Of a stretch of 37,273 bases of DNA, positions 1-6,119 are shown in pieces. The position numbers and the translations under genes are program-made. Where the stretch lies: assembly GCA_043759595.1 (NCBI GenBank), contig JAYVLG010000059.1, positions 1 to 37,273 on the forward strand, written 5' to 3'. The notes below the pieces were generated by a model that saw only the letters and a list, made by a program, of their open reading frames with translations, made no database searches and was not told the origin of the DNA. Every line of letters starts with the position of its first letter. The first letter of the stretch is position 1. Source of the stretch: Sulfurirhabdus sp043759595 (lineage in GTDB: Bacteria > Pseudomonadota > Gammaproteobacteria > Burkholderiales > SMCO01).

Positions 1-144
1 ACCGAAGCGCTCTACCGCTTCACCGAGACTGGCGAGGAACAAGGCACGATCTTCTTCATTAAGAAAGATAGGATTCTGTGCGTTACCGCGGGATGTAACA
101 TGATAGATTGCACCGGGAAATTCAAGTCGAAGTTGGCGAGCCAT
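1..144 (-). CDS. REP-associated tyrosine transposase (RAYT), 5' part only
   Basis: The minus strand reads from ATG at 144 through 48 uninterrupted codons to the left edge of the window. The N-terminus begins MARQLRLEFPGAIYHVTSRG, the typical opening of RAYTs (TnpA-REP, IS200/IS605-like Y1 HUH family). These single-strand nucleases act on REP palindromes carrying a GTAG or GGAG foot. The HUH motif and catalytic tyrosine lie beyond the window, so an intact enzyme cannot be shown. A GAGG-like stretch on the minus strand overlaps the sequence just before the ATG. GTAG-footed palindromes that could be its substrates occur at 1514-1621 and inside the repeats at 1325-1510 and 2848-3031. Family assignment is fairly sure; completeness is unknown. 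Confidence 0.8.
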   Translation of the reverse strand, partial: MARQLRLEFPGAIYHVTSRGNAQNPIFLNEEDRALFLASLGEAVERFG

Positions 145-171
145 GAGGAAAGATTAGCTTGTCGATAACAG

Positions 172-396
172 TTATGTCAAGACTTGACCCCTTGTTTTTT
201 TCGCCTGAGCGCTAGTCTTGTTCATCTGATCAATCATGCCTTCAATGATTCTGTCATCTTCAGACGGTTGATACGCCGACGCAGCCCGCCGAAACAGTTC
301 GCCCATTGAGATGCCCGCATCTTTTGCCATTTCAGCGATTTTGCTTTTTTCCGCAGCAGTAACCAGCACCGGGATTCTTTCTGTAGCAGCAGCCAT
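172..396 (-). CDS. Small ribbon-helix-helix (CopG/Arc-like) DNA-binding protein
   Basis: This 74-residue protein opens MAAATERIPVLVTAAEKSKI. A short beta strand (RIPVLVT) is followed by two helices with a GISMGELFRRAA turn, the layout of ribbon-helix-helix repressors and antitoxins. An AGGAG on the minus strand precedes tandem ATGs at 399 and 396. The second has the better spacing (7 nt) and is used here; the first adds one Met. No toxin follows: the next gene is the RAYT, starting 27 bp downstream. A 6-bp inverted repeat lies just upstream (418-434) and could be its own operator. It may be an orphan antitoxin or a plasmid/transposon-type regulator. The fold is likely and the function unknown. 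Confidence 0.65.
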   Translation of the reverse strand: MAAATERIPVLVTAAEKSKIAEMAKDAGISMGELFRRAASAYQPSEDDRIIEGMIDQMNKTSAQAKKTRGQVLT

Positions 397-417
397 CATA
401 TTACTCCTGTATGCACA

Positions 418-434
418 TGGTCAGCACATGACCA
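418..434. promoter_or_regulatory. Inverted repeat, candidate operator of the RHH gene
   Basis: TGGTCA (418-423) and TGACCA (429-434) form a perfect 6-bp inverted repeat with a 5-nt spacer, about 20 bp upstream of the RHH start codon. A GCACATG direct repeat (414-420 and 424-430) overlaps it. RHH proteins commonly repress their own promoter through such short palindromes. The regulatory role is inferred from position only. Confidence 0.4.
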
Positions 435-799
435 ATATAGATCACACTGAGCCGAATATCAAGGATCTACCCGCTAAGATTCTGTTCATCGATAGACAAT
501 TGTCAACATCAAGACCAGCGCCTACTATCAAAAAAAGTTAACTACCGTTCGCGACATCCACTACCTTATTGCATTTGGTCTGCAATGAACCCATCAACGG
601 CCATCCAATTCGTCAAATTCATTCTTATTTCATTTCAACTACACCTTCAATTATCGATTTGAAGTATTATTTATCAAAATGAGGAAAGGATAATTTATGG
701 AGTTGCAATGAATCAACAAGTTAAAAACAATCAGTGCACCTTATTTTTAACTAAAACACTGACCGGTGGGTCCATTGATTAACAGTTATTGATCAGATA
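435..799. other. Non-coding stretch with a weak mini-ORF
   Basis: AT-rich sequence without a convincing gene. AGGAAAGGA at about 682-690 is a good ribosome-binding site for ATG 697, but that frame ends after four codons. Its stop overlaps a second ATG (ATGA, 708-711) that opens a 24-codon frame ending at 782, shortly before the membrane-protein ORF at 800. The arrangement could be a leader or the remnant of a frameshifted start; the sequence does not decide. Confidence 0.3.
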
Positions 800-1267
800 G
801 TGGCTCGATTTTTCCCTAATATTGCGAGTTGGAGAACTTCCCTATCTGGGGTTGCGCATTTATGCTTTTTGGGGGGGTATGTGGGGTCAAGCCTATATAT
901 GGGAACCATGCTTTTTCTTTTTGTTATAGCAAAGCATTTCCAAGTGGAGTTTCCCTCAGTAGTTGCCGTTTTTATGGGATTCGTCTACCCATTAGTGCTT
1001 CTTTGTGTAGTTGCCTGCATCATAATTGGTTGTGTTATTAGCGTGTTTTCCTTAAGTATTGGCCCAGGAATATTGTCGGTTCTCAGTTATTTACTTTTCC
1101 AGGGTTCATTAGGTTTTGGTCTCATTTCTCTAGGCGATATCACCATATTGATGTTGGGCGGAGAAATTTCAGCGGCACTTCAAGCTACGCTACTTCTGGA
1201 TGTACTGGTGCTATTATTCTCTCTCCAATGGTACCTCGGCCATAGAAAACAGAGAGTTGAAAAATGA
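800..1267 (+). CDS. Hypothetical multi-pass membrane protein
   Basis: This 155-residue ORF starts with GTG. About four long hydrophobic segments (roughly residues 18-42, 52-84, 87-106 and 110-143) are followed by a short basic tail (HRKQRVEK). I recognise no family. The amino-acid pattern, with uncharged membrane spans and a charged C-terminus, looks like a real membrane protein rather than a chance ORF. However, no ribosome-binding site precedes the GTG, and the upstream mini-ORF at 708-782 could be part of a damaged N-terminus. The gene stands alone in the repeat-rich accessory patch, with the ~185-bp direct repeat beginning about 60 bp after its stop. Confidence 0.45.
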   Translation: MARFFPNIASWRTSLSGVAHLCFLGGYVGSSLYMGTMLFLFVIAKHFQVEFPSVVAVFMGFVYPLVLLCVVACIIIGCVISVFSLSIGPGILSVLSYLLFQGSLGFGLISLGDITILMLGGEISAALQATLLLDVLVLLFSLQWYLGHRKQRVEK

Positions 1268-1324
1268 ATTTTAGAGTTCAATGCATTTCTATGTTGCTTA
1301 TCCCAGCAATCGAGAGGGGCTAGG

Positions 1325-1510
1325 CGGATTAGATGAAGTCGTAATCCGCCGGATGAAAATGCACACATTCGGCGCAATACGCTTCGCTATTGACGCCCTA
1401 CAAAAATTCCACCTTTTGCTTGGTAAATTTGAATTGCGTCATAAATATGTGATTTATCGCTCCATACCAAGCGGGAATGAAGAACTGGCTTCACTTTAAG
1501 GTTATTAAAG
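1325..1510 (+). repeat. ~185-bp direct repeat, copy 1
   Basis: This 186-bp stretch recurs at 2848-3031 in the same orientation with clear similarity over its full length (judged by eye at about 80%). It begins with a palindrome whose 9-bp arms are GGCGGATTA (1323-1331) and TAATCCGCC (1342-1350). A second stem-loop follows (1371-1401), which on the minus strand reads GTAG and then a GGCG...CGCC hairpin, the form of a REP sequence. The rest is an AT-rich tail ending in a conserved AAGAACTGGCTTCACTTTAA segment. It has no coding potential shared by both copies. It is probably a non-autonomous mobile or REP-derived element. Confidence 0.75.
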
Positions 1511-1513
1511 CCC

Positions 1514-1621
1514 GCGTAGGTTGGGCTTCCACGCCCAACATTAGGCCATATTTGCTGTTCAATATCACAAAATTTAGACTTCGTTTATGTTGGGCTTCAT
1601 TTTATTCAGCCCAACCTACGC
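1514..1621. repeat. REP pair (BIME-like) with GTAG feet
   Basis: GCGTAGGTTGGGCT (1514-1527) and its exact reverse complement (1608-1621) form a perfect 14-bp outer inverted repeat. Each end also makes its own small hairpin: GTTGGGC/GCCCAAC (1520-1526 with 1533-1539) on the left, and GTTGGGCT/AGCCCAAC (1590-1597 with 1608-1615) on the right. On each strand a GTAG tetranucleotide lies at the foot of the hairpin, the signature recognised by RAYT enzymes. This is therefore two convergent REPs. It abuts the end of direct-repeat copy 1, and a RAYT gene lies 1.4 kb to the left. Confidence 0.7.
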
Positions 1622-2049
1622 CAGCTGAATTCATCTGACTTGCGTGTAAAGCCGCGTAGGTCAGGAGGGATGATGTTAGGCGTCACGGACGTCATTCGTC
1701 GATGGCCTTAGATACGGAGACAGCATTGATCTCGTGTTCGAGAAAGATTACGACTGCGACCCTATGGATGGGTGCTGTCGAATGACCCAAAGAGCCATGC
1801 ATTACAGACAAATGGTTACCCCTGAGGCTGACAAAGAAGGCACCAGTGCCCTCGAAATATGCCTCGTCCGAAAGAAGCTGCTGCAAAGTAAAGGGGCCCG
1901 GTTCGGAATAAAGCACCCAGCTGCTTGCAGCGAGGTATTAACTGCGTCTCAAGCAGCTGGCTTTTAGCCGGCCTTCGCTTTAAGGGGCGGGGAATTTGAA
2001 CCTGAGCGATTATTTTTCGCATTCGACGGCGCAACCAGCCGCGCCGCTT
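1622..2049. other. Non-coding stretch with one strong hairpin
   Basis: No ORF here resembles a known protein. Overlapping ORFs on both strands (1734-1967 plus, 1692-1916 minus) cannot be told from chance. Eleven-base perfect arms CCAGCTGCTTG (1917-1927) and CAAGCAGCTGG (1950-1960) enclose a 22-nt loop. They lie downstream of relE, which reads towards them, so they may help end its transcript, but no T-tract follows. Confidence 0.4.
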
Positions 2050-2331
2050 TTATTTTGGCTCTCGTCGGTAAACTTCGCGCCGATTGCCGATCTCGATTAC
2101 GAGGACGCAGAGCGCACCGTCTTGAATGTCGCAGATGATTCGATAGTCACCAATACGGTAGCGCCAGTATGCGCCGAACATGGGTCCGGTCAATGCCTTG
2201 CCTGTGTTGCGCGGGTCTTCCTGGGCGGCGATGCGTTCATCCATGAAATCGAGGATACGCCGCGCTGTCTGTTTGTCGAGCTTGCGAAGCTGTCTTCTGG
2301 CGGACTCGGTGTAATCAATCCTCCAGACCAA
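2050..2331 (-). CDS. relE: RelE/ParE-superfamily toxin
   Basis: This 93-residue protein has the RelE fold pattern. An N-terminal VWRIDYTESARRQLRKLDKQ helix region is followed by a central GAYWRYRIGDYRIICDI strand pair and a C-terminal IEIGNRREVYR segment. RelE toxins are ribosome-dependent mRNA endonucleases acting at the A site; the basic and aromatic residues in RYRIGDYR and RREVYR match the usual catalytic surface. Its start overlaps the end of the antitoxin gene by 17 bp, so translation is probably coupled. Length is normal for the family. ParE-type gyrase poisons are related, but the WRYRIGDYRII motif fits RelE better. Confidence 0.88.
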   Translation of the reverse strand: MVWRIDYTESARRQLRKLDKQTARRILDFMDERIAAQEDPRNTGKALTGPMFGAYWRYRIGDYRIICDIQDGALCVLVIEIGNRREVYRREPK

Positions 2332-2542
2332 GGTCTTTTCTCACTTGCTCGGAGGAATAAACCTTCTCTTCGCCCTTGCGGACGCGCTCCATGGTTGCGG
2401 CGGCCAGGTAGTAGTCTTCCAGATCATCCAGGCCCTTCGTGACCAGCTCGCGAAGGTAATACGCTTTGGTGCGGCCAGTTTGTGCAGCCAGATGGTCCAG
2501 CCGTTGCTCAATGGCGGGATCAAGTCGGATAGAGGTTGCCAT
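2315..2542 (-). CDS. relB: RelB-type ribbon-helix-helix antitoxin
   Basis: This 75-residue protein begins MATSIRLDPAIEQRLDHLAA, with the Arc/CopG beta strand (TSIRLD) and then helix-turn-helix residues (TGRTKAYYLRELV). A charged C-terminal half probably wraps the toxin. GGAG (minus strand, 2550-2553) lies 7 nt before the ATG. It is the first gene of the pair and overlaps relE by 17 bp, the standard antitoxin-first order. Together with RelE it should repress the operon through the palindromes at 2558-2584. Confidence 0.88.
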   Translation of the reverse strand: MATSIRLDPAIEQRLDHLAAQTGRTKAYYLRELVTKGLDDLEDYYLAAATMERVRKGEEKVYSSEQVRKDLGLED

Positions 2543-2557
2543 GATGGGGCTCCATTT

Positions 2558-2584
2558 GAATACGTGTATTCAATGTATCATACA
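2558..2584 (-). promoter_or_regulatory. relBE promoter/operator with two palindromes
   Basis: GAATAC-GT-GTATTC (2558-2571) and TGTATCATACA (2574-2584) are adjacent palindromes immediately upstream of the relB ribosome-binding site. Read on the minus strand, the second one contains TATGAT (2577-2582), a good -10 element; the matching -35 (TTAAAG at 17-nt spacing) is weak. A -10 buried inside an operator fits the autoregulation typical of type II toxin-antitoxin operons. Confidence 0.6.
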
Positions 2585-2653
2585 CTATTATTTGATCAGC
2601 TTTAAATAACTTTGGGAAACAACAAGGCCTCGTTACATCTCAATACACTTCAC

Positions 2654-2848
2654 TCAAAAAATGCCCCCTAATTTCTGAAAAACAAACACGCGATTACGTT
2701 TGAACTCTGTGCTTTAGCCGAGCATGCACAAGCGTACCAAACCATCAATCAGACGCAACGCGGTAGAGATTTTTACCCCAAGCCCGGCGGCCAAATTCCG
2801 GCCATCCACAATCGGCTTACTATAAAGCCAATACAGCACTCGCAGATC
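2654..2848 (-). pseudogene. C-terminal remnant of a Fic-family protein
   Basis: The minus strand reads one continuous frame of 65 codons (2848 to 2654) broken only by a TAA at 2714-2716. Before the stop it encodes a winged-helix segment (LYWLYSKPIVDGRNLAAGLG, then a recognition-helix-like region). After it comes STEFKRNRVFVFQKLGGIF, the usual C-terminal end of Fic-domain proteins, which carry a wHTH and a KRNRVYVF-like strand after the AMP-transferase domain. The catalytic HPFxxGNGR part is absent: the frame is cut at 2848, precisely where direct-repeat copy 2 starts. It is non-functional on two counts, truncation and an internal stop. Confidence 0.65.
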
Positions 2849-3031
2849 GGATTAGATGAAGTCGTAATCCGCCGGATGAAACGCTCACATTCGGCGTAAT
2901 ACACTTCGCTATTGAAGCCCTACCAAAGTCCCATCTTTTGCTTGGTCAATTAGAATTGCATCATCAATAAGTGATTTATTGCTCATACCCCGCGAAAATA
3001 AAGAACTGGCTTCACTTTAAGGTTGTTAAAG
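2848..3031 (+). repeat. ~185-bp direct repeat, copy 2
   Basis: This is the second copy of the element at 1325-1510, same strand, 184 bp. The first palindrome is trimmed at its left end (CGGATTA instead of GGCGGATTA). The second stem-loop (2893-2923) retains the GTAG foot on the minus strand at 2920-2923. The right end, AAGAACTGGCTTCACTTTAA then GGTTGTTAAAG, matches copy 1 closely. The left end coincides with the break in the Fic pseudogene, and the right end lies 3 bp from the last base of the yqaA stop codon. Insertion or recombination at this repeat probably removed the missing part of the Fic gene. Confidence 0.75.
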
Positions 3032-3034
3032 TAG

Positions 3035-3454
3035 TTAAAATAAGCCTATTGTTTGTGCCACCACCCAATACCGCACAAATTTACCCAGTGCCATTAACAA
3101 TACAACCTGCAAAGCATTTAACCGCAACCAGCCTGCCGCCACGCACAAGGCATCGCCAATGATCGGCGCCCAGGCAAACAGCAAGGCAAAGACACCGTAT
3201 TGTTGAACCCACGCCAGCCCTTTACCCGGTTTTCTTTCGGGCAATATTCTCCTTATTAAATAAGAGCTCATCCCGCCCAACGTGTTACCGATCGTCGCCA
3301 CAACCAACGCAGAAACAAACAGGTTGGGGTGCATTTTCAATACACCGAACAGGACTAACTCAGAACCGCCTGGCAATAAAGTGGCACCCAGAAAGCTGCT
3401 TAGAAACAGGGAAAGAAGGCTGGCATCTTCTGTTAAACCAAATTCAAACGACAC
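3035..3454 (-). CDS. yqaA: YqaA-family inner-membrane protein (small DedA relative)
   Basis: This 139-residue protein has about four hydrophobic segments. The motifs SFLGATLLPGGSELVLFGVL near the N-terminus and ATIGNTLGGMSSYLIRR in the middle are hallmarks of the YqaA branch of the SNARE-associated/DedA superfamily. The family is membrane-bound; DedA relatives affect lipid carrier recycling and envelope integrity, but the role of YqaA itself is not established. The start is GTG at 3454 with no clear ribosome-binding site. It lies 30 bp behind the DJ-1/PfpI gene on the same strand and may be co-transcribed. Its stop codon adjoins repeat copy 2, so the 3' neighbourhood has been rearranged. Confidence 0.82.
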   Translation of the reverse strand: MSFEFGLTEDASLLSLFLSSFLGATLLPGGSELVLFGVLKMHPNLFVSALVVATIGNTLGGMSSYLIRRILPERKPGKGLAWVQQYGVFALLFAWAPIIGDALCVAAGWLRLNALQVVLLMALGKFVRYWVVAQTIGLF

Positions 3455-3484
3455 AGAGGCTATGCTTTTGGCACAAAAAAGAAA

Positions 3485-4231
3485 TCAATCGCATGGCACA
3501 CCACAGGCTGCTTTATCTAAAGCAGACAGTTTCTTGAGCTTGCGCGCCATTTCCCATGCAAGTTTACCGGCTGAAGCCGGGTTTTGGCCGGTGTATAACT
3601 GGCGATCAATCACAACGTGCTCAAGGCCCGGCTCAGCAAAGTTCAGTTGTGCCCCTTCACTTTTCAGACGGTCAGCCAGCATCCATGGCAACTTGGATGC
3701 AAAATCATTGGCTTTTTCTTCTTCCGGGCTAAAGCAGGTCATGCTATAGCCGGCAAACAGCCACTGAGTTTCATGGCGTGCCGACAAAAGTGCAGCCTGA
3801 CCATGACACACTGCGCCTATCAAACCATCCGTTGCAAGAACACGCTTGATGATATTTCCGGTGGAACTGGAATTAAACAAATCAACCATTGGACCGAAGC
3901 CGCCGGGGAAGAATACCGCAAGATAATCAGTTGTACTTAACGCCAGCCTGTCGAGGGATAAGGGATCTTGCCAGGCGTCTATTTCAAAAAGCTGTTCTTT
4001 GAGATTCAGCGCCCGACCCACATCATCTCCTTGATATTGGGGATCGAGTGAAGCCATATCCAGAATGGCCGGTTTGCCCCGCGGAGTAGCAATATGCACT
4101 TCAAACCCATGTTCCATAAAAATATGATGTGGAATAACCAGCTCTTGGGCCCAGAATCCAGCTGGTACAGCCTCACCCCCTGCCAAAGGCAGTTCTGACG
4201 AAGCAGTCAACACGATCAATACTTTTGCCAT
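3485..4231 (-). CDS. DJ-1/PfpI family protein (Hsp31-like class I amidotransferase fold)
   Basis: This 248-residue protein has the conserved nucleophile elbow GAVCHGQAALL with Cys142 followed by His143. The early segment GGEAVPAGFWAQELVIPHHI and the strand YLAVFFPGGFGPM are typical of the Hsp31/type 1 glutamine-amidotransferase-like group. Members act as glyoxalase III/deglycase-type enzymes or chaperones that protect against reactive aldehydes; which activity applies here is not visible. No signal peptide is present, so it is cytoplasmic. The ATG start gives the usual beta-strand opening MAKVLIVLTA. It lies between yqaA (30 bp) and the DUF4197 gene (30 bp) on the same strand, suggesting a three-gene transcript. 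Confidence 0.85.
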   Translation of the reverse strand: MAKVLIVLTASSELPLAGGEAVPAGFWAQELVIPHHIFMEHGFEVHIATPRGKPAILDMASLDPQYQGDDVGRALNLKEQLFEIDAWQDPLSLDRLALSTTDYLAVFFPGGFGPMVDLFNSSSTGNIIKRVLATDGLIGAVCHGQAALLSARHETQWLFAGYSMTCFSPEEEKANDFASKLPWMLADRLKSEGAQLNFAEPGLEHVVIDRQLYTGQNPASAGKLAWEMARKLKKLSALDKAACGVPCD

Positions 4232-4261
4232 AGTGGGTTGTCTGAATAAACGCTGCCCGGA

Positions 4262-5041
4262 TTATTGCACTTGGGTGCCGAACACCTTCTTGACCCAATA
4301 GCCTGTGCGCTCAACCGGATTTGCACGAATTGCCTGCTCTTCTTCTGCCATCATCAAAAACAGCCCATCCAGCGCTTTGGAAGTAACGTATTCCTGCACG
4401 CTGGCCTGTTTTTCATCAACCAGCCCTAATTTGGATGCTTTCCCGGCATAATGATTGTATTTTTCCGCTGCACCCAGCTTGCTCGTAGTTTTAGTGACGA
4501 TGGGTAAGAATTTAGTATGCAGGCCTGACTCCGTGGCATTGCGGAAATAACGTGTTGCTGCATCATTGCCTCCCGTCAGGATATTCTTGGCATCCTGAAC
4601 AGACATATTCTTAATTGCTGCCATTAACAATGTTTTTGCCTCTGGTACCGCCGCCTCAGCGGCCCGGTTCATGGTCGTTATCAGATCATCTACCAATTTT
4701 TCCTGACCAAAGGTACGCATGGCGCCTTCTACCTTATCCAGTGGAGAAGGCAGGGGGATTTTAACTTTCTCATTCCCCAGAAAGCCATTGACTGCGCCTA
4801 GCTTTGAAACTGCAGTTGAAGAGCTCTGGCTCAGCGCTTCTTTAAGACCTTTAACCACATCGCCATCGCTTAATGCATCAAGTTTTGAATTGTTTCCGGC
4901 TGGAGCGGCTATACTTGGTTTTTGACCCGCTGCATTTTTTATAGAATCCAGTGTGTCATTATTGATTAAACCACCAAGATCAAAAGCGCTTGCATTGGAA
5001 CTGATGACAAGCAGTGCAAAAAACCAGACAATGTTATTCAT
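4262..5041 (-). CDS. DUF4197 exported protein
   Basis: This 259-residue protein has a signal peptide with likely cleavage after SNASA (residue 19), so it should be periplasmic. The body matches the DUF4197 family: GDVVKGLKEALSQSSSTAVS, a KIPLPSPL segment, repeated Ala-rich helices, and a C-terminal KALDGLFLMMAEEEQAIRAN motif. The family is widespread in proteobacteria and bacteroidetes and has no established function. A strong ribosome-binding site, GGAGGTTAATT, precedes the ATG. The gene is divergent from tlpA, only about 36 bp apart, so the two promoters must overlap or lie inside the coding regions. Confidence 0.88.
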   Translation of the reverse strand: MNNIVWFFALLVISSNASAFDLGGLINNDTLDSIKNAAGQKPSIAAPAGNNSKLDALSDGDVVKGLKEALSQSSSTAVSKLGAVNGFLGNEKVKIPLPSPLDKVEGAMRTFGQEKLVDDLITTMNRAAEAAVPEAKTLLMAAIKNMSVQDAKNILTGGNDAATRYFRNATESGLHTKFLPIVTKTTSKLGAAEKYNHYAGKASKLGLVDEKQASVQEYVTSKALDGLFLMMAEEEQAIRANPVERTGYWVKKVFGTQVQ

Positions 5042-5077
5042 AATTAACCTCCAGCCAGTGAAAATAATGTGCCGTTC

Positions 5078-5581
5078 ATGAAAAGCAAAAAGTTCATTTT
5101 ACTCCTAATCGCTGCCATCGTGCTTTTTGCAGCAATTTCAGCAGGACTATCCCAACAAAAAGCAGCGCCCTCTATTGCATTCACCACGCTCAAAGGCGAA
5201 CAACTCTCTTTGGAGAATATGCGCGGCAAGGTGGTGCTGGTCAATTTCTGGGCGACCAGTTGCCCAGGCTGCATTAAAGAAATGCCGGAACTGAAAGACA
5301 CTTACCAGAAATTCCATGCACGCGGTTTTGAAACCATAGCTGTGGCGATGAGTTACGACCCACCCAACTATGTACTCACCTACGTTGAGAAAAACGCCTT
5401 ACCCTTTATGGTCACCCTGGATATGAAGGGTGAGATAGCCCAGGCTTTTGGTGATATCAAACTGACGCCTACCTCCTTCCTGATAGATAAAAAGGGTAAC
5501 ATTATTCAGCAGGTGCTGGGAGAGCCTGATTTTGCAAAGCTCCATGCATTAATCGAAGAAAAATTAAAGGAGACAACATGA
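5078..5581 (+). CDS. TlpA/ResA-like membrane-anchored thioredoxin (CPGC)
   Basis: The protein has 167 residues from ATG 5078; an in-frame GTG at 5069 would add MPF. An uncleaved N-terminal anchor (residues about 6-22) is followed by a periplasmic thioredoxin fold. It shows GKVVLVNFWATSCPGC with redox cysteines at about 62 and 65, and the cis-proline segment LTPTSFLID. The CPGC pair and the redoxin-type insert resemble TlpA/ResA proteins, which reduce periplasmic disulfides, often for cytochrome maturation. Neither start has a good ribosome-binding site. The stop overlaps the start of the DinB-family gene by 4 bp (ATGA), so the two are translationally coupled. Confidence 0.88.
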   Translation: MKSKKFILLLIAAIVLFAAISAGLSQQKAAPSIAFTTLKGEQLSLENMRGKVVLVNFWATSCPGCIKEMPELKDTYQKFHARGFETIAVAMSYDPPNYVLTYVEKNALPFMVTLDMKGEIAQAFGDIKLTPTSFLIDKKGNIIQQVLGEPDFAKLHALIEEKLKETT

Positions 5582-6114
5582 CTGCAATGACCTGGAAAAA
5601 TTATTTCATCTATCAGGCTGACTACCAGCATTGGGCCAATGATATTTTATTTGCCTCACTCGACCATCTGGATGACGCTTCGCGCAACAGTTCGCAAGGG
5701 TTATTTTTTGACAGTATTCACAAAACAACGGATCACATGCTGGTTGTCTCACGCAACTGGATGTGGCGCTTGCAACAGGACAAGCAGTCCATCGGCTATG
5801 GTGTGGTACTTTATCCTGACTGGAAAGAACTAAAAAATGCGCTTCGTCATGATGTCCGGGCCATGCAGCACTGGCTGGAAGCGCAATCCGAAGATTTTTT
5901 CGAGTCGCAGATAAGCTACCCAAGCGCCAATAATCAGGTTCGTATCAACTGGGTTCGTGACCTGCTAACCCACATGATGACGCATATGGTGCATCACCGG
6001 GGACAGATTTCAGCAGTCGCTACTCGCCTGGGGGCCCCCGTTGCGGAAATGGACTACCTTTATTACAAGCGCGAAATGGATGACCATCTGGTGCATAGCA
6101 AGCAACATCCGTAA
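5578..6114 (+). CDS. DinB/YfiT-superfamily putative metalloenzyme
   Basis: This 178-residue protein has the DinB four-helix layout. The N-terminal YQADYQHWANDILFASLD helix is followed by SIHKTTDHMLVVSRNWMWRL, with a probable metal ligand at His53. The C-terminal THMMTHMVHHRGQISA motif supplies His136 and His140 as further ligands. The superfamily includes metal-dependent thiol-S-transferases (bacillithiol, mycothiol); most proteobacterial members are uncharacterised and the substrate here is unknown. Despite the name there is no link to DNA polymerase IV. It overlaps the preceding TlpA gene by 4 bp and converges on a second TlpA gene 5 bp beyond its stop. This neighbourhood suggests, but does not prove, thiol chemistry. 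Confidence 0.85.
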   Translation: MTAMTWKNYFIYQADYQHWANDILFASLDHLDDASRNSSQGLFFDSIHKTTDHMLVVSRNWMWRLQQDKQSIGYGVVLYPDWKELKNALRHDVRAMQHWLEAQSEDFFESQISYPSANNQVRINWVRDLLTHMMTHMVHHRGQISAVATRLGAPVAEMDYLYYKREMDDHLVHSKQHP

Positions 6115-6119
6115 CACCC

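Noticed and set aside
311..541. 76-codon plus-strand ORF
   Set aside because: It lies antisense to the RHH gene and its promoter; composition and lack of a ribosome-binding site point to a shadow frame.
1281..1499. 72-codon ORF across direct-repeat copy 1
   Set aside because: Its frame is set by the repeat; copy 2 does not keep the same reading frame open.
1692..1967. Overlapping ORFs on both strands (1734-1967 plus, 1692-1916 minus)
   Set aside because: Neither resembles a family, they contradict each other, and the region is bordered by REP and hairpin sequence; not supportable as genes.
1325..3031. CRISPR array
   Set aside because: The repeated stretches are two 185-bp copies and single palindromes, not regularly spaced short repeats; no cas genes are present.
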